NCBI GenBank assembly: GCA_018894105.1
Contig: CM032126.1
Span: 13,171,001-13,235,000, forward strand
Origin: Jacaranda mimosifolia
Lineage: Eukaryota; Streptophyta; Magnoliopsida; Lamiales; Bignoniaceae
Length of the DNA stretch: 64,000 nt
Direction: 5' to 3'
The notes under the pieces were generated by a model. The model worked only from the letters and a program-made list of their open reading frames with translations, was not told the origin of the DNA and made no database searches. The position numbers and the translations under genes are program-made. This document shows, in pieces, positions 40,912 through 52,578 of the stretch. The stretch's first letter is position 1. Every line of letters begins with the position of its first letter.

Positions 40912-43299
40912 GACAAAATAAAAAAATATGAAAATTACGAAGACGAAGTGTACATATTTAGGTTAATCAATAATTTGTAAAATGTGAATTAAGTTAATTA
41001 ATTTTTTTCTAAAATCATTTTTCTATGAAAGTACTTCAAAGATTTTGTCCGTATTATTATCAGATATAGTATGTCATCAGACACATACTTTAGCCATGTC
41101 TAATGTCGTGCCTGAAATTTTTTGGTCTTTTTCATGACACATGGCGTGCTGGACACATATCACCCATATCCGAGCTATTTTGTATCTCAAGTTCTAATTT
41201 TACAACAATTCAATATTTTAATTATTATCCACGCATTATATATTCAGTTAATTAGAAATAAGTAGCTAAAGCTACTTTTATTTTATGATTCAGTCCCTAC
41301 TTGTTTTTTCATGGTATGGACTCCCCAATCAAAATTTCATTTTTGAATCCACTCTCTACTTGAGTGAAAAAGATAAAAATAGTCTTAAGTTAAAATTGAA
41401 ATCATCAAAGAAAACTAAACTAATCTCTTCCCAAACACCTTTCTTCTTCAATTACATTCCTCCCTCCCATTTTTTTCTTACTATTTTCCCTCCATCTACC
41501 AAACCATCTTGCTGCCAATTGTCTCGTCAATGCTTTCTTCTCTCATTTTTGGCTTCTCTCGTCATTGTTTCTATTTCAAATTTCGCTACTTCATGCTCTC
41601 TCTTTCAAGCCACCATCCGCAATTTTTGAAGATCCATGTAAGAAAGGTTTCATCTTTAACCCATTTGCAAAGACAAAGAGGTAATTTTTTGAATTAAACT
41701 TTTGTTATCTCCTATTTTAATGGTGAATATTCTTCAATTTTGTTTGTTTCACAATTATTTTAGTTTTACATATACTTAGTTTGTACTTGATTTTATTATT
41801 AAATATTCGACTCACCTATATTTATATTTTTTAAGAAATTCTCTAATGTAACTATTTTTGTGCCAAGAGAAGAGATGCAGAGGATGTTGTAGAGCATGTT
41901 GCAGAAGATACTGCACAAGATGTTGGAGAGCATGTTGCAGAGGTGAGTTTGAATACTTTCCATTTTATAAAAATACGGCATATGTGTTAGTATAACTACA
42001 AGATTTATGTTAACTTGTACGGCATCCTTGATTACCAATACTGGATTTAGATGAAGTAATACTACATAAATGATTCTGAATACCGAGTTTATATGTAGTA
42101 ATATAGAATAAGTTATTCTTAGTATTGATTTTTGTATAGAGAAAATGGCATGCTATTTACTGGTTGCCCCACTTGATTTTTGTTTTTATTTATGTATTTT
42201 GAATTATATATGTTGTTAGAAGCAAATGCTATAATTATCTATAGTGATAAGGTGAAGGTGATGTACGTCCTTCAGTGATTCCAAGAAAGAATGGATTATT
42301 GCGGGTGCAATAAGATACCCGATAAATAACAAGTGGGATCTATGGACTGCAGAATGTTTCCTTATCTTTGATTTGAATGTCACGCGAGGAACACAAGATT
42401 TTGGGTACTATTCTAAGGTGTGTTCTATCAATATATATCAAGCTCACATAGCTGCTACAATATTAGGCCATAAGCATGACTTGCTATATTCTGTAATAAT
42501 ATAATTTTCTATCTAGATGATTCTTGAGTAACATAATTCAAAAGCATAGCCAACAGATTAATGTGGATTTTCTCTCTGAATGATACTGGATGATAACTTT
42601 GTGACTTATTGTTACTTAATGATCATTTTCTTACTGGATGATTAATATGGATGTCTAATATATTTTTGAAGTGGTTGGGTAGATTTGTGTCTTAAGGCAT
42701 AGATTTGTATATGTTATAGGTTGTTGAAACAACCAGCGTTTTTATAGGCATATATTGTATCTAAATCTCTATTGCAGTACTAGATACTAGAACAAACGTA
42801 CTAAGTTTTTATAATGAAGTACTAATTAGCTTGACAAATAAGGTCTCAATTTGTATTATTCTCAATACATTTCAAATTATGTTAATTTGGCATAATAATA
42901 ATTTATTACTTAATTTTCTTTTTTTTTACATTAATTTAATGATTTTTTAATGAAAATCTTAAGTTTTTTTATAGTGTCATTGTTTGGGATAGACCAAAAT
43001 ATTGAGTGCATACAACTGTTATGATTTCGAACTATGAGCATTACTTGAGGTATTCTGATATAATATCAGGGTAACTTGCTGCATTATGATACAATATAAG
43101 GATGGTTTCCTAATACAAGAAGGGAAAAGATAGCTTAGCTACTCAGGGACAACATCGTTATGATCGCAAGCAGTTGGGTTAATTTAAGGTCTAAGGTTTT
43201 CTCATATACAAGATTTCAGTACCAGATACTGAGATTATAGTACTTAATATAGTATTTGAGTATACATGAGCAAAATATGAAGTATTAAATATCTAATTA
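40912..43299. other. Region with no confident gene; small coding-like repeat
   Basis: Mostly AT-rich. At 41873-41945 a 36-bp imperfect duplication encodes DAEDVVEHVAEDTAQDVGEH and is followed by GTGAGT (41944), a possible splice donor. At 42270-42415 another open stretch (SDSKKEWIIAGAIRYPINNK onwards) could be an exon fragment. Neither matches a family I recognise. The 114-codon frame at 41285 is low-complexity and not convincing. Confidence 0.35.
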
Positions 43300-46200
43300 G
43301 TAGTACCAATTTTAGTATGAATGAAAACATAAGTAGCTAGATATGGGTGGTTTGTGTGCCAACAATTTGAACACGTGCTATCACGATCATTATTTGAAGA
43401 AAATATAATTTTATTGTATTAGATAGTCTTATGTATATGTTGTTTAATCCATCAAATTAAGGTAAATTCAGCCAAAAAAATTCAACTAAAGGAAAAATGA
43501 AGTACAAAAGCATACCAAATAAGTGTAGAACAATGCAAATTTAGTACAAAAATGCAAAGTTCTAATATAAAAATTCCAAAAATGGTATTTTTTTTGGTCG
43601 ATTTGTAGTACGATTCTTCGTACATAAGAGATTAAGTTGAATTTAACTAGATAAGTCATTGCAAGATTATCAAACCATGATTTATTAGTTCTATGACTGA
43701 TACAGTCATGAGAGGTTTATCAACTTACGACAGTGGTTTCAAAAGGATACATTTACATCATACACCAATATTTTACACCATTATGAATGAGAACACAAGT
43801 GGTTGGATGTGGTTATTTGTGTTCCCAACCATTTGCACACATACTATCACAACTATTACTTGAGGAAAATATGATTTTATTATATTAGAGGGTCTTATGT
43901 ATTGTTTCACGCATAGGCTAAAGGAAAAGCAAGTACAAAACACACCAAATATGTACATAACAAGACAAATTCAGTACAAAAATGCAAAGATCTAGCATCA
44001 AAATTCCAAAAATCAATATTTTTTTGTTGATTTACAGTACCATTCTTAGTAAATAAGAGATTAAGTTGAATTTAACTAGATAAACTATTACATGATTATC
44101 AAACCATGATTTATTAGTCCTAGAATTGATATAGTCATCAAAGGTTCATTGGCTTTTTGTGGTGGTGCCGGAAGGATATATTTACCTCATACGCTAATGA
44201 TTTACACTAGTATGAATGAGAATATAAGTAGTTGGATGTGGGTATTTGTGTCCTCAACCATTTGCCCATGTATTATCACAACTATTACTTGAAACAAACA
44301 TGATTTTATTGTATTAGAGTGTTTATGTATTGTTTCACACATCAAATTAAGGTAAATTGGACCAAAAGAAAAGTAAGTACAATAACAAGCCAAATAATTA
44401 TAGAGCAAGGAAAATTTAGTACAAACTCACAAAAATCTAGTATAAAAATTCCCAAAATTAGTATTTTTTTGTCAATTTGCAGTAGTATCGTCCTTATTAC
44501 ATAAGAGATTAAGCTGAATTTAACTAAATAAGCCGTTGCATGATTATCAAACTATAATTTACTAGTTGTGGGGCTGATAAAGTTATGAGAGTTTCATTGA
44601 ATTTCAATGATGATGCCCGAATGATACACTTACCTCAAACATCAGTAGTTTATACTAGTATGAATGAGAACATAAGTGATTGGATGTGAGTGTTTGTGTT
44701 CCCAACTATTTGCATACGTAAGAGTCTTATGTATTGTTTCACGCATCGAATTGAGATAAATTTAGCCAAATGAAAAGTAAGTACAAAAACACACCAAATC
44801 AGCAAACAAGACAAATTCAGTATAAAAATGCAAAGATCCAGTATAAAAATCCCAAAACTAATATTTTTTGTCAATTTGGAGTATCATTCTTATTACATAA
44901 AAGATTAAAGTTGAATTTAACTAGACAAGTTGTTGCACAATTATTAAGCCATGATCTATTAGTCCTAGAACTGATATAGTCATGAAAGATTCATTGGCTT
45001 TTGATAGTGGTGTTGGAAGGATACATTTATCTTACACACCAAGGGCACGTTTGGATATACAGATAAGATTGATAAGATTATAATGATGTAGTGGGATTAT
45101 ACTATTAAAGATAAAATAATTAATATCGTATTCGATGACTAGGATTACATATTTGGGTATGTAATTTTGTTGTCAATCCTTTGTATGGATACAAGGATTA
45201 AATAATTAGGCTATTCAATTTATCAAAATACACATTATAATAGATAAGTCCAAACCCTAATATTGTCCAATTTTTTGAGTTTACATGAGTGTAATTGTCA
45301 AATAACAAAGTAGGTTTCATTCCATTTTATTATTAATTTGGATTAGAGAATCTCATCCCCTACTCATGGATAACTTATCAATTAATTCTAGGATTATTTA
45401 CTAGGCAGCTAATCAATCATGGGCCTAAGTAAATGATAACAATCCTTTGATATATCTTAATAAAATTGTCTGTCTAGTTGAATCACAAAATCCAAACGAG
45501 CCCCAATGGTTTACAGTAGAATGAATGAGAACACAAATGGCTGGATGTAAGTATTTATGTTCCCAACCATTTACACACATACGAAGACAACTATTACTTG
45601 AAGAAAACATGATTTTATTGTATTAAAGGGTCTTATGTATTGTTTCATGGATTGAATTGAGGTAAATTAGTCCAAAGAAAAAGCAAATATGAAAACACAC
45701 AAAACAAGTATAGAACAAGATAAATTCAATATAAAAATGCAAAGATCTAGTATAAAATTTCAAAAATTGATATTTTTTTTATTGATTTTCAGTATCATTC
45801 TTAGTACATAAGAGATTAAGTTGAATTCAATTAGACACGCCATTACATGATTATTAAATCATAATTTAATAGTCTCAGGACTGATATAGTCATGAGATAT
45901 TCATTAGCTCTCAATAGTGGTGCTAGAAGGATATATTTACCTCATACACCAATTATTTACACTAGTATAAATGAAAACACAAATGATTGGATGTGGGCAT
46001 TCGTGTTCCTAACCATTTGCACATGTACTATCATGATTATTACTTAAAGAAAATATGATTTTTTTTTTATATTAGAGAGTCTTATGTGTTGTTTCACGAA
46101 TCAAATTGAGGTAAATTCAGCCATAGAAAAGCAAGTAGAAAAACATGCTAAATAAGTAATAAACAAGGCTTGTTCAGTTCAAAATTGCAATGATCCATTA

Positions 46201-46870
46201 TAAAAATCCCAAAAATCGGCACTTTTTGTCGATTTGCAATATTATATTTAGTACATAAGAGATTAAGTTGAATTTTAACTAGATAAGTCATTGAATGATT
46301 ATCAAACCATGGTTTATTAGTCATAGAATTGATACAGTCATGAGAGATTCATTGGCTTTTAATGGTGGTGCTGGAAAGATACATTTACCTCATAAACCAA
46401 TAGTTTGCAATATTACAAATAAAAACACAAGTGGTTGGATGTGGATATTTTTGTTCTCAACTATTTGCACTCATGCTATTCATGACTGTTGCTTGAAGAA
46501 AATATGATTTTATTGTATTAGAGGATCTTATGTGTTATTTCACAAATCAAATTGAAGTAAATTCAGCCAAAGGAAAAGCAAGTAGAAAACCATGCCAAAT
46601 AAGTATAAAACAAGGCAAATCCAATATAAAATTGCAATGATACAGTAAAAAATCCTAAAAATTGCTATTTTTTGTTGATTTGCAGTATCATTCTTATTTT
46701 TTGTCGATTTGGAATATCATTATTAGTATATAAGAAATCAAGTTGACTTTAACTAGATAAGTAATTGCATGATTATCAAACTATGATTTATTAGTCCTAA
46801 GACTAACATAGGCATGTGAGTTTGATTGGCTTTCGATGGTGGTGCCAGAAGGATATATTTACCGCATAAT
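43300..46870. repeat. Tandem array of about 440-bp units (about 7 copies)
   Basis: Each unit contains, in order, GATTTTATTGTATTAGAG, TCTTATGTATTGTTTCACGC, AAGTACAAAAACACACCAAA, AAAATGCAAAGATCTAGTAT, AGAGATTAAGTTGAATTTAA, CTAGATAAGTCATTGCATGA, TGATATAGTCATGAGAGG and ATGAATGAGAACACAAGTGG. The AGAGATTAAG landmark recurs near 43629, 44058, 44504, 44904, 45807, 46258 and 46732. Spacing is 400-474 bp once a 461-bp MITE in the fifth unit is removed. Units differ by many substitutions and small deletions (unit 4 lacks about 40 bp). No coding potential is conserved between units. Confidence 0.9.
45043..45503. mobile_element. 461-bp Tourist-like MITE (TSD CAA) in array
   Basis: Terminal inverted repeats GGGCACGTTTGGAT (45043-45056) and ATCCAAACGAGCCC (45490-45503), 13 of 14 matching, flanked by CAA at 45040-45042 and 45504-45506. 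Neighbouring array units show the uninterrupted sequence (CACCAATG), which proves insertion. TIR and 3-bp target fit PIF/Harbinger (Tourist) MITEs. The interior is AT-rich and non-coding. Confidence 0.85.
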
Positions 46871-46898
46871 TATATTATTTTCTTAAAATATGGTAGTC

Positions 46899-47003
46899 AA
46901 CACGAAAGCAAAAGTAATTGATAAGATTGTGCTGAGGCTGCAATGCCAGCATTGTAAATATGTTTCTCAGCTTGCTGTTAAGAGGTGCAAGCATTTGAGA
47001 TCG
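46899..47003 (+). pseudogene. Ribosomal protein eL42 (L36a/L44) C-terminal fragment
   Basis: The frame reads [20 protein letters not shown] followed by [10 protein letters not shown], closely matching the C-terminal half of plant eL42 (L36a/L44), a small zinc-binding protein of the 60S subunit E-site region. The Cys pair C-Q-x-C and the R-C-K-H block are kept. After R-C-K-H one base seems deleted; the next frame gives the expected F-E-I. Everything upstream of about residue 65 and the glycine/lysine C-terminus is missing. TGGTAG just upstream could be a splice acceptor, so this may be a captured or orphan last exon. Not functional. Confidence 0.7.
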
Positions 47004-47123
47004 ATTTTGAAGTACGCTTATATAAAACTCAAGTATATACTATTTGAACGCATGTGTCTCCTATTATTTAGTAGATAAAACATATTTTGAATTTTGAGAT
47101 GGTCTAATATATTCTTTCTGTAG

Positions 47124-49900
47124 TGTCCCATATTTTTCTTGTTTATAAACCTTAATTAATTAAGATTAGTGAATTGTTTAAGAAATAATTAAAATTTATA
47201 TATTATAATTAATTTCTTTTTTTAAAAGCTGAAAAAAGAAAGAAAGAAATAATAGATTAGTGACTAAGTAGATAAGCCTAAAAATTTTAGCACTTCTAGT
47301 CTTTATAGAATGCCTAATTTTTTTGGTCTCTTTCTCCATATCACATTCAAACAACTTCTCCTCTCTACAATGTACATCCAAACCTTCAAATTTCTAGTAA
47401 AATAATTTCTCTTAGAAAGTTCTCAATCCATTCCTCTCCATTGAAGAAATCCCAAACGATAAGACAAGAAATGGATTGCTAAGAAATCTCAACGTCATCG
47501 ACTCTTGTTCTTCCTTCTTCATAGGTATGATCTCATATTTAAATTACAATATAAACATAAGTTTTGAGTAAACTATATGTCATAGTATTTGTATTTTGTA
47601 TGCATTTGATAATTGCAAAGTTCAATAGTTGATGCGGTTAGGTTTTAATTTTCAGATTCTAGGGTTAAAGTTTTATATCAGTTCGTAGAATAAATTTTGG
47701 TAATTTTATTTCAAAATTTTTCTGTACAATATTCAATGTGTTAATAATGTACTTGAAAATTTTTGTGTTTAAATAATTTTTCTTGAATTTTATAAAAATC
47801 CTGAAATTTTCTTGCCAAATTGGGTGGCGAGTTTGAATTGTTTCTTTTTAAAAATTTATTCACCCATTGAAACAAAATAATTTTTAATTGAAAAGTTCTA
47901 TATGTGTTTAGAATATTATTGTAAAATTTTAAAGTCTCAGACCTTATGGTTATTTTTCTAAAAATCTTCAAGTATAATTGCCTCAGTGCCTAATTGTCGA
48001 GTTGTATCACTATCTTGCATTTGAGAGATTTGCTACGTATGATAATTGAAGAATCTTAATTTATTAATTCTTGTAAAATTAATTTCAAACTTGTCTAGAT
48101 AATCCAATAATATTAGAATCCAAAAGTTTTATTTTATTTTTGATATACATTGATGTGCCATGTTAGAAATCTTTCTACAAAAAATGCCCATTTGTTTCCA
48201 TGAGAACATTTTAATGCATTTTTCTCTTGGGTTCAAATTGAATTTGGAAATGTTTTCAATAGATAAATCATAGATCTATCTCTTAGATTTTCAGTGGATT
48301 TTGAATCACCTTCATTCGAGGCCTATAGTAAAAGTTATAGCTTAAATACAACCAAGTGTCATATCGAAAAATTTCCTAAAAATTGGAAATCTGTTTTTGC
48401 ACCACTACCACCTTTTGAACTCGATGTTTCTCTCTCATATTAATCAAATTAGACTGCATCATCAGTGTAAAATTTTAGTACCCATTCTTAGCTTTGTAAT
48501 GCTGCAAGAATCAAGTCAATTAGATATCTAGAAACAAAGTTATGAGCGAATCAACAAAATACATACGGAAGGACAAATTCTTGATAAGTTTTGTGAGTAT
48601 GTATATCCTAGGCTAGTGATATATAATTTTTTTTTGTTAATATTACTTATAGAGTTTTATTCATCATTGTCTTGATTCTTAGATGAATTTGATGTTAGAA
48701 TTCGTGGATCAAATCAAAAATGTTGATTGAATTGAATGCTACTCCTATGTCAATAGGTGTTTTGGGACTTAAGCTATTAGGGTCGGCCCTTGATCCTATT
48801 GATAAGTACAGTGAGTGCCTAAACTTACATATAATATATAATAATACCCTTCAAAACGCAAAAGGCTATATACTGTATTGCATTCCATAAAACTTTTCTT
48901 CAGCTTACACCACACTATAATTATATTCCACTGCGCACATGAATTTCTTTATTTTATTTCATGATTCAAGAAAAGTAATTCCTTTTAAATCCATTGATAT
49001 TATTTTGGCATGGTTTTAGACTAGCAATTAAATGCGATGATCAACACTGATAACTAGATTTATTGTTACTTTACTGTTAGTTGGATCCAACTTGGTCTAG
49101 GTCTGTGAGGGACTTCATCGGGCGGTAGTGGGCTTGTCAGTTGAACCCCAAGCCCCCATGGCCTAATCTCCCTAGGGCACAACAGAAGTTGTTTATGGCT
49201 GAGGTGGGTTGTAGAATTTCTCGAGGACCTAGGCTCGAGCACTGTTTGGTAAGGTTACACCTTGCCTAGAGTAATAAGAGACTATTACGGTGAGAGTCAT
49301 AAGGTTGACTGGCTACAACAAACACTGGTTTGATCATTGTATTTAATTATTGGCCTATTAAAAATGTTTATCATTATATTCTATTTTACCACAGTATAAT
49401 GCATAACTACATTTCACTATCTTCTCGAATATTTATAACTATTTTCACTGTTATTCAAGCTGTTTCTCACTATTTTTCTCATGTATTTATCATGAGCATC
49501 TTTTGATCATGATATATTCTTGAACTCACATTGTACACGCTTGGCATTCATTGAGTCCTTTACTCACACACTATTTTTCTTTAACTTCCTTCTGGCTAAT
49601 TTAAACGTTAACCTTAGTGAGGAGGTAGACCCACTTTTAATGAGAATCATAACTGAAGCATTTTGGAACTTTTACAGTAGTCTTTGCATTTGATGATGTT
49701 AGCTTGTTGGTTTCCTTATAGATTTTAGTTGAGGTTAGAGTATTGTTATTTGAGTTTTAGGTTGCAAGATTTATTAAATTTATGTTGAATACTCGGTCTT
49801 TTTTTGTTTAAGATTATGATTTTGGGTTAGATGACCTCTATTTTTTGTGATGAGTTTCACGTCGAAAGTAGATTGTATGGTTTGATTTTGAGGTGTGACT
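47124..49900 (+). repeat. 5' LTR of chromovirus
   Basis: Starts TGTCCCATATT and ends TGAGGTGTGACT, the last base being a change from the expected CA. Its internal GC-rich part (about 49090-49330, with GAACCCCAAGCCCCCATGGC) is conserved in the other LTR at 54550-54790. The two LTRs differ by several percent plus small indels, so the insertion is old. Confidence 0.9.
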
Positions 49901-49903
49901 GAG

Positions 49904-49916
49904 TGGTATCAGAGCC
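49904..49916 (+). promoter_or_regulatory. Primer binding site for initiator Met tRNA
   Basis: TGGTATCAGAGCC, three bases after the LTR end, complementary to the 3' end of plant initiator methionine tRNA. This is the usual primer of chromoviruses and copia elements. Confidence 0.95.
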
Positions 49917-51120
49917 TAGGCTTTAAACTTAGGCTAAGTTGGGATAAAATCCTCAGACTATGGAATACGAAATACAACTCTTATGGATTAATAATCTAAG
50001 CTATATAGGGTTGACTACTGAAATGACTGATTAAATGTCTTATGATATTAAGGATTGTGAAAGATTTTATAAGGTTAGCTTGATACTGCGATCGAATACT
50101 TTTGGTACTGGACGATAGGATCCATGACATACTACGCCATTTGTATTGAAAATGCTCTAGAATTTCTTCTACTTCCTTAAGAATAGTGAATCCTTGGCTA
50201 TCTTCATTCAAGACCCCTTGGAGTACTTTGATATTTTATTTTACTAGTCTAGGCTTATTTTGGTAAGATGATGGATCAAAGCCCATGTAAATCAGTTCAT
50301 CATATAAATGCTTCAACCTATACGATCAAGGTTAGAGAAAGCAAATGATACAATCCTACTGCAAATGACCCGTTTTAAGAAATTCAATATGTCTCAAAAG
50401 GGTCACTCCAACCTAATCGTACATTAGCTTGAGAAAGATAGAACATCTTTGATATAATTATATAAGCTTAGATTTGAGGAGTTAGAAAAATAACTAGATG
50501 TCTATTCACAAAAGTTAGATCATTGTAGCAATAAGTTACAGAAGTGATATCACCGAGGGCAAATAGATTTTAAATAGCCATGAGAGATCTTAGGAAAGTA
50601 CAACATTTGTTAACTTCTTTACTAATGAGTCAAATGAAGAAGATCTAGAAGAAGAACCAGTTGAAGAAGAGTCCAACGAAGAGAATGAAGAGGACTCTAT
50701 GGAAGACTTTGGAGAAATAGGCTCGAATGAGGATATTGAAAAGATAGATCTAGATGAAAGCAATGATAAGGATTAGAATGTGAGAAGTATCCACCTAGAA
50801 TTGGATATGACTTTTATTTTGAAATTTCTATTTATGTTATTTCAGAAGATTAGGCTTTCTACTTAGTAGTGGCCTTGACTTAAAATTCTATTTGGTAATA
50901 GTTAGTTTATGTGAGCCTAGGAAACCAATAATTGAACTGACTGGGAAATAGAAGCCAACTTGAATGACTTTGATTTCAATGCATTAAGAATGGACAAGAT
51001 AGGATACTTAGCTGGCCTGATCAATAGATCTAAGGACAAGATTAAGATCGATGAAGTCCTTGTAGTCGCGAATTTATATATTCCCTAAGGAATTAACTTC
51101 TCTATCCCCAATCGCAAAGT
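49917..51120 (+). pseudogene. gag and protease remains of chromovirus
   Basis: No long frame. A short segment at about 50430-50520 (LRFEELEK, LDVYSQKLDHCSNKLQK in the same frame after stops) has coiled-coil character. An acidic stretch at about 50643-50776 (DLEEEPVEEESNEENEED and following) ends in a stop. At about 50970-51110 FDFNALRMDKIGYLAGLI and IPNRKVEFAIEVL correspond to the protease end (usual F-D-V-I-L-G-M-D-W-L) and the linker before RT (usual R-E-V-E-F-x-I-D-L). All are interrupted by stops. Confidence 0.6.
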
Positions 51121-51162
51121 TGAATTTGCCATTGAGGTTCTTTTAAGACCCCAATATCTAAG

Positions 51163-52230
51163 GCACCATATAGGCAGGCACTAGCAGAACTTAAGGAACT
51201 TAAGATACAGTTGCAAGAACTACTCGAAAGTGGGTATATTTGGTCACGTTCATATGCTTGTGAAACCCCAGTGTTTTTTTTTCTTTGTATATAAAGAAAA
51301 AGGATGGGACATTGAGCATTTGTATAGATTACGAACGATTGAATAATATTACGATTAAGAAGTAATAACCCTTACCAAAAAGAGGAACTTTTGATCAATT
51401 ACAAAGATCTCAGGTCTATTTCAAAATGGATATTAGATAAGGGTACTACAACTAAAAATTAGAGAGAATGATATGTCTAAGATGAGACTGAACACACAAT
51501 ATGGTCATTTTGAGTTCATGGTAATGCATTTGGATTGACTAATGCACCTGGGGCATTTATAGATTTAATGCGCTGTGTGTTTAGGCCATATCTAAACCAG
51601 ATTGTGGTTGTTTTGTTTATAACATTATGGTCTATTCAAAGAGATAGAAGGAACACGAAGAATACTTCTGGAACATAAACTTTATGCTAAGTTGAATAAA
51701 TATGTGGTTTGGCTTGATAATGTAGTCTTTTGGGTCATATCGTTTCTAAAAATGAGATCACAGTTGCTCCATAAAAAATTGAAGCAATACAAGAAGGAAA
51801 AGGTTGGAAATGGTAACTGAGATGAGAAATTTCTTAGGGTTGATAGGTCACCGCAAGAGGATTGGTATTTTAAAAAATAGCAGCTCTATTGTTTGGACTG
51901 ACACAAAAGAAAGTGTCATTTAAGTGGACTGAGAAATATGGGTTAGTTTTCAAGACCTTAAGATTACATCAACACTAATATTGGCACTACAAGATGACAC
52001 TGATAATTTTTTATATATATTGATGAATCTAAAGAAGGCTTAGGATATATGCTGATATAAAATGATAAGGTAATAGCCTATACCTCAAGAAAATTAGAAC
52101 TACACGAGTAAAACTATCCAACTCATGACTTAGAGTTAAGTAAATGATAGAAGAAGATTTTTTGTAAAACTAGTGTTGGGGATATGGAGTTTCTGAATTA
52201 TCACTCAGAAAAGGATCTGCGAGGATTGGA
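51163..52230 (+). pseudogene. Reverse transcriptase and RNase H of chromovirus
   Basis: APYRQALAELKELKIQLQEL (51163-51222) is the start of RT; then [36 protein letters not shown] (about 51296-51349), FDQLQRSQVYFKMDIR (first Asp, about 51390-51435), and VVVLFI followed by IMVYSKR where the catalytic pair normally lies (Y/F-I-D-D; the aspartates are not readable in frame). RNase H: YIDESKEGLGYML (about 52017-52055), VIAYTSRKLELHE (about 52070-52110), YPTHDLEL. Multiple stops. Confidence 0.8.
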
Positions 52231-52362
52231 GCAGTAGCTTATCGACTTATTTCACTATCAAACTTTATGGAATACATAATGTCTTCAATGTGTCACAACT
52301 GTATAAGTATCAAGAGAATCTTTAGCATATCACAAAATATTAGAATTTGTCACTTCAAGAAG

Positions 52363-52536
52363 ACTTGACTTATGAAGAACGATTAGTTCAAGTCCTAGAA
52401 TAAGAATACAAAAATGCACCAAAGAGTATACTAGTGGTAAAAATTCTATGGAGGTGCCATAAGATAGAGAACGTGACCTGGAAAAATAAGGAGGAAATAT
52501 GGAAATACCATTTGAATGTCCTTGCAAATCCAAGTT
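52363..52536 (+). pseudogene. Chromodomain (integrase C-terminus)
   Basis: DLTYEERLVQVLE, a stop, then SILVVKILWRCHKIENVTWK followed by NKEEIWKYHLNVL. This matches the chromodomain at the end of chromovirus integrases (usual Y-E-E-x-P-V-x-I-L-D ... V-K-V-L-W-x-N-x-x-x-E-E-A-T-W-E). Chromodomains are thought to steer insertion to heterochromatin. The integrase core that should precede it is deleted; the piece joining it is HNVFNVSQLYKY (about 52273-52312). Confidence 0.8.
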
Positions 52537-52560
52537 AGAATTTGGGGACCAATTGCTTTT

Positions 52561-52578
52561 AAGGTGAGAAAGATGCAG
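52561..52578 (+). promoter_or_regulatory. Degraded polypurine tract
   Basis: AAGGTGAGAAAGATGCAG directly before the 3' LTR: purine-rich but with several pyrimidines, as expected for a decayed tract in an old element. Confidence 0.6.

Noticed and set aside
41285..41629. 114-codon Ser/Phe-rich frame
   Set aside because: Low complexity, no homology recognised, no supporting signals.
43300..46870. CRISPR array
   Set aside because: Units are about 440 bp, diverged and without short identical repeats separated by unique spacers; the DNA is plant nuclear.
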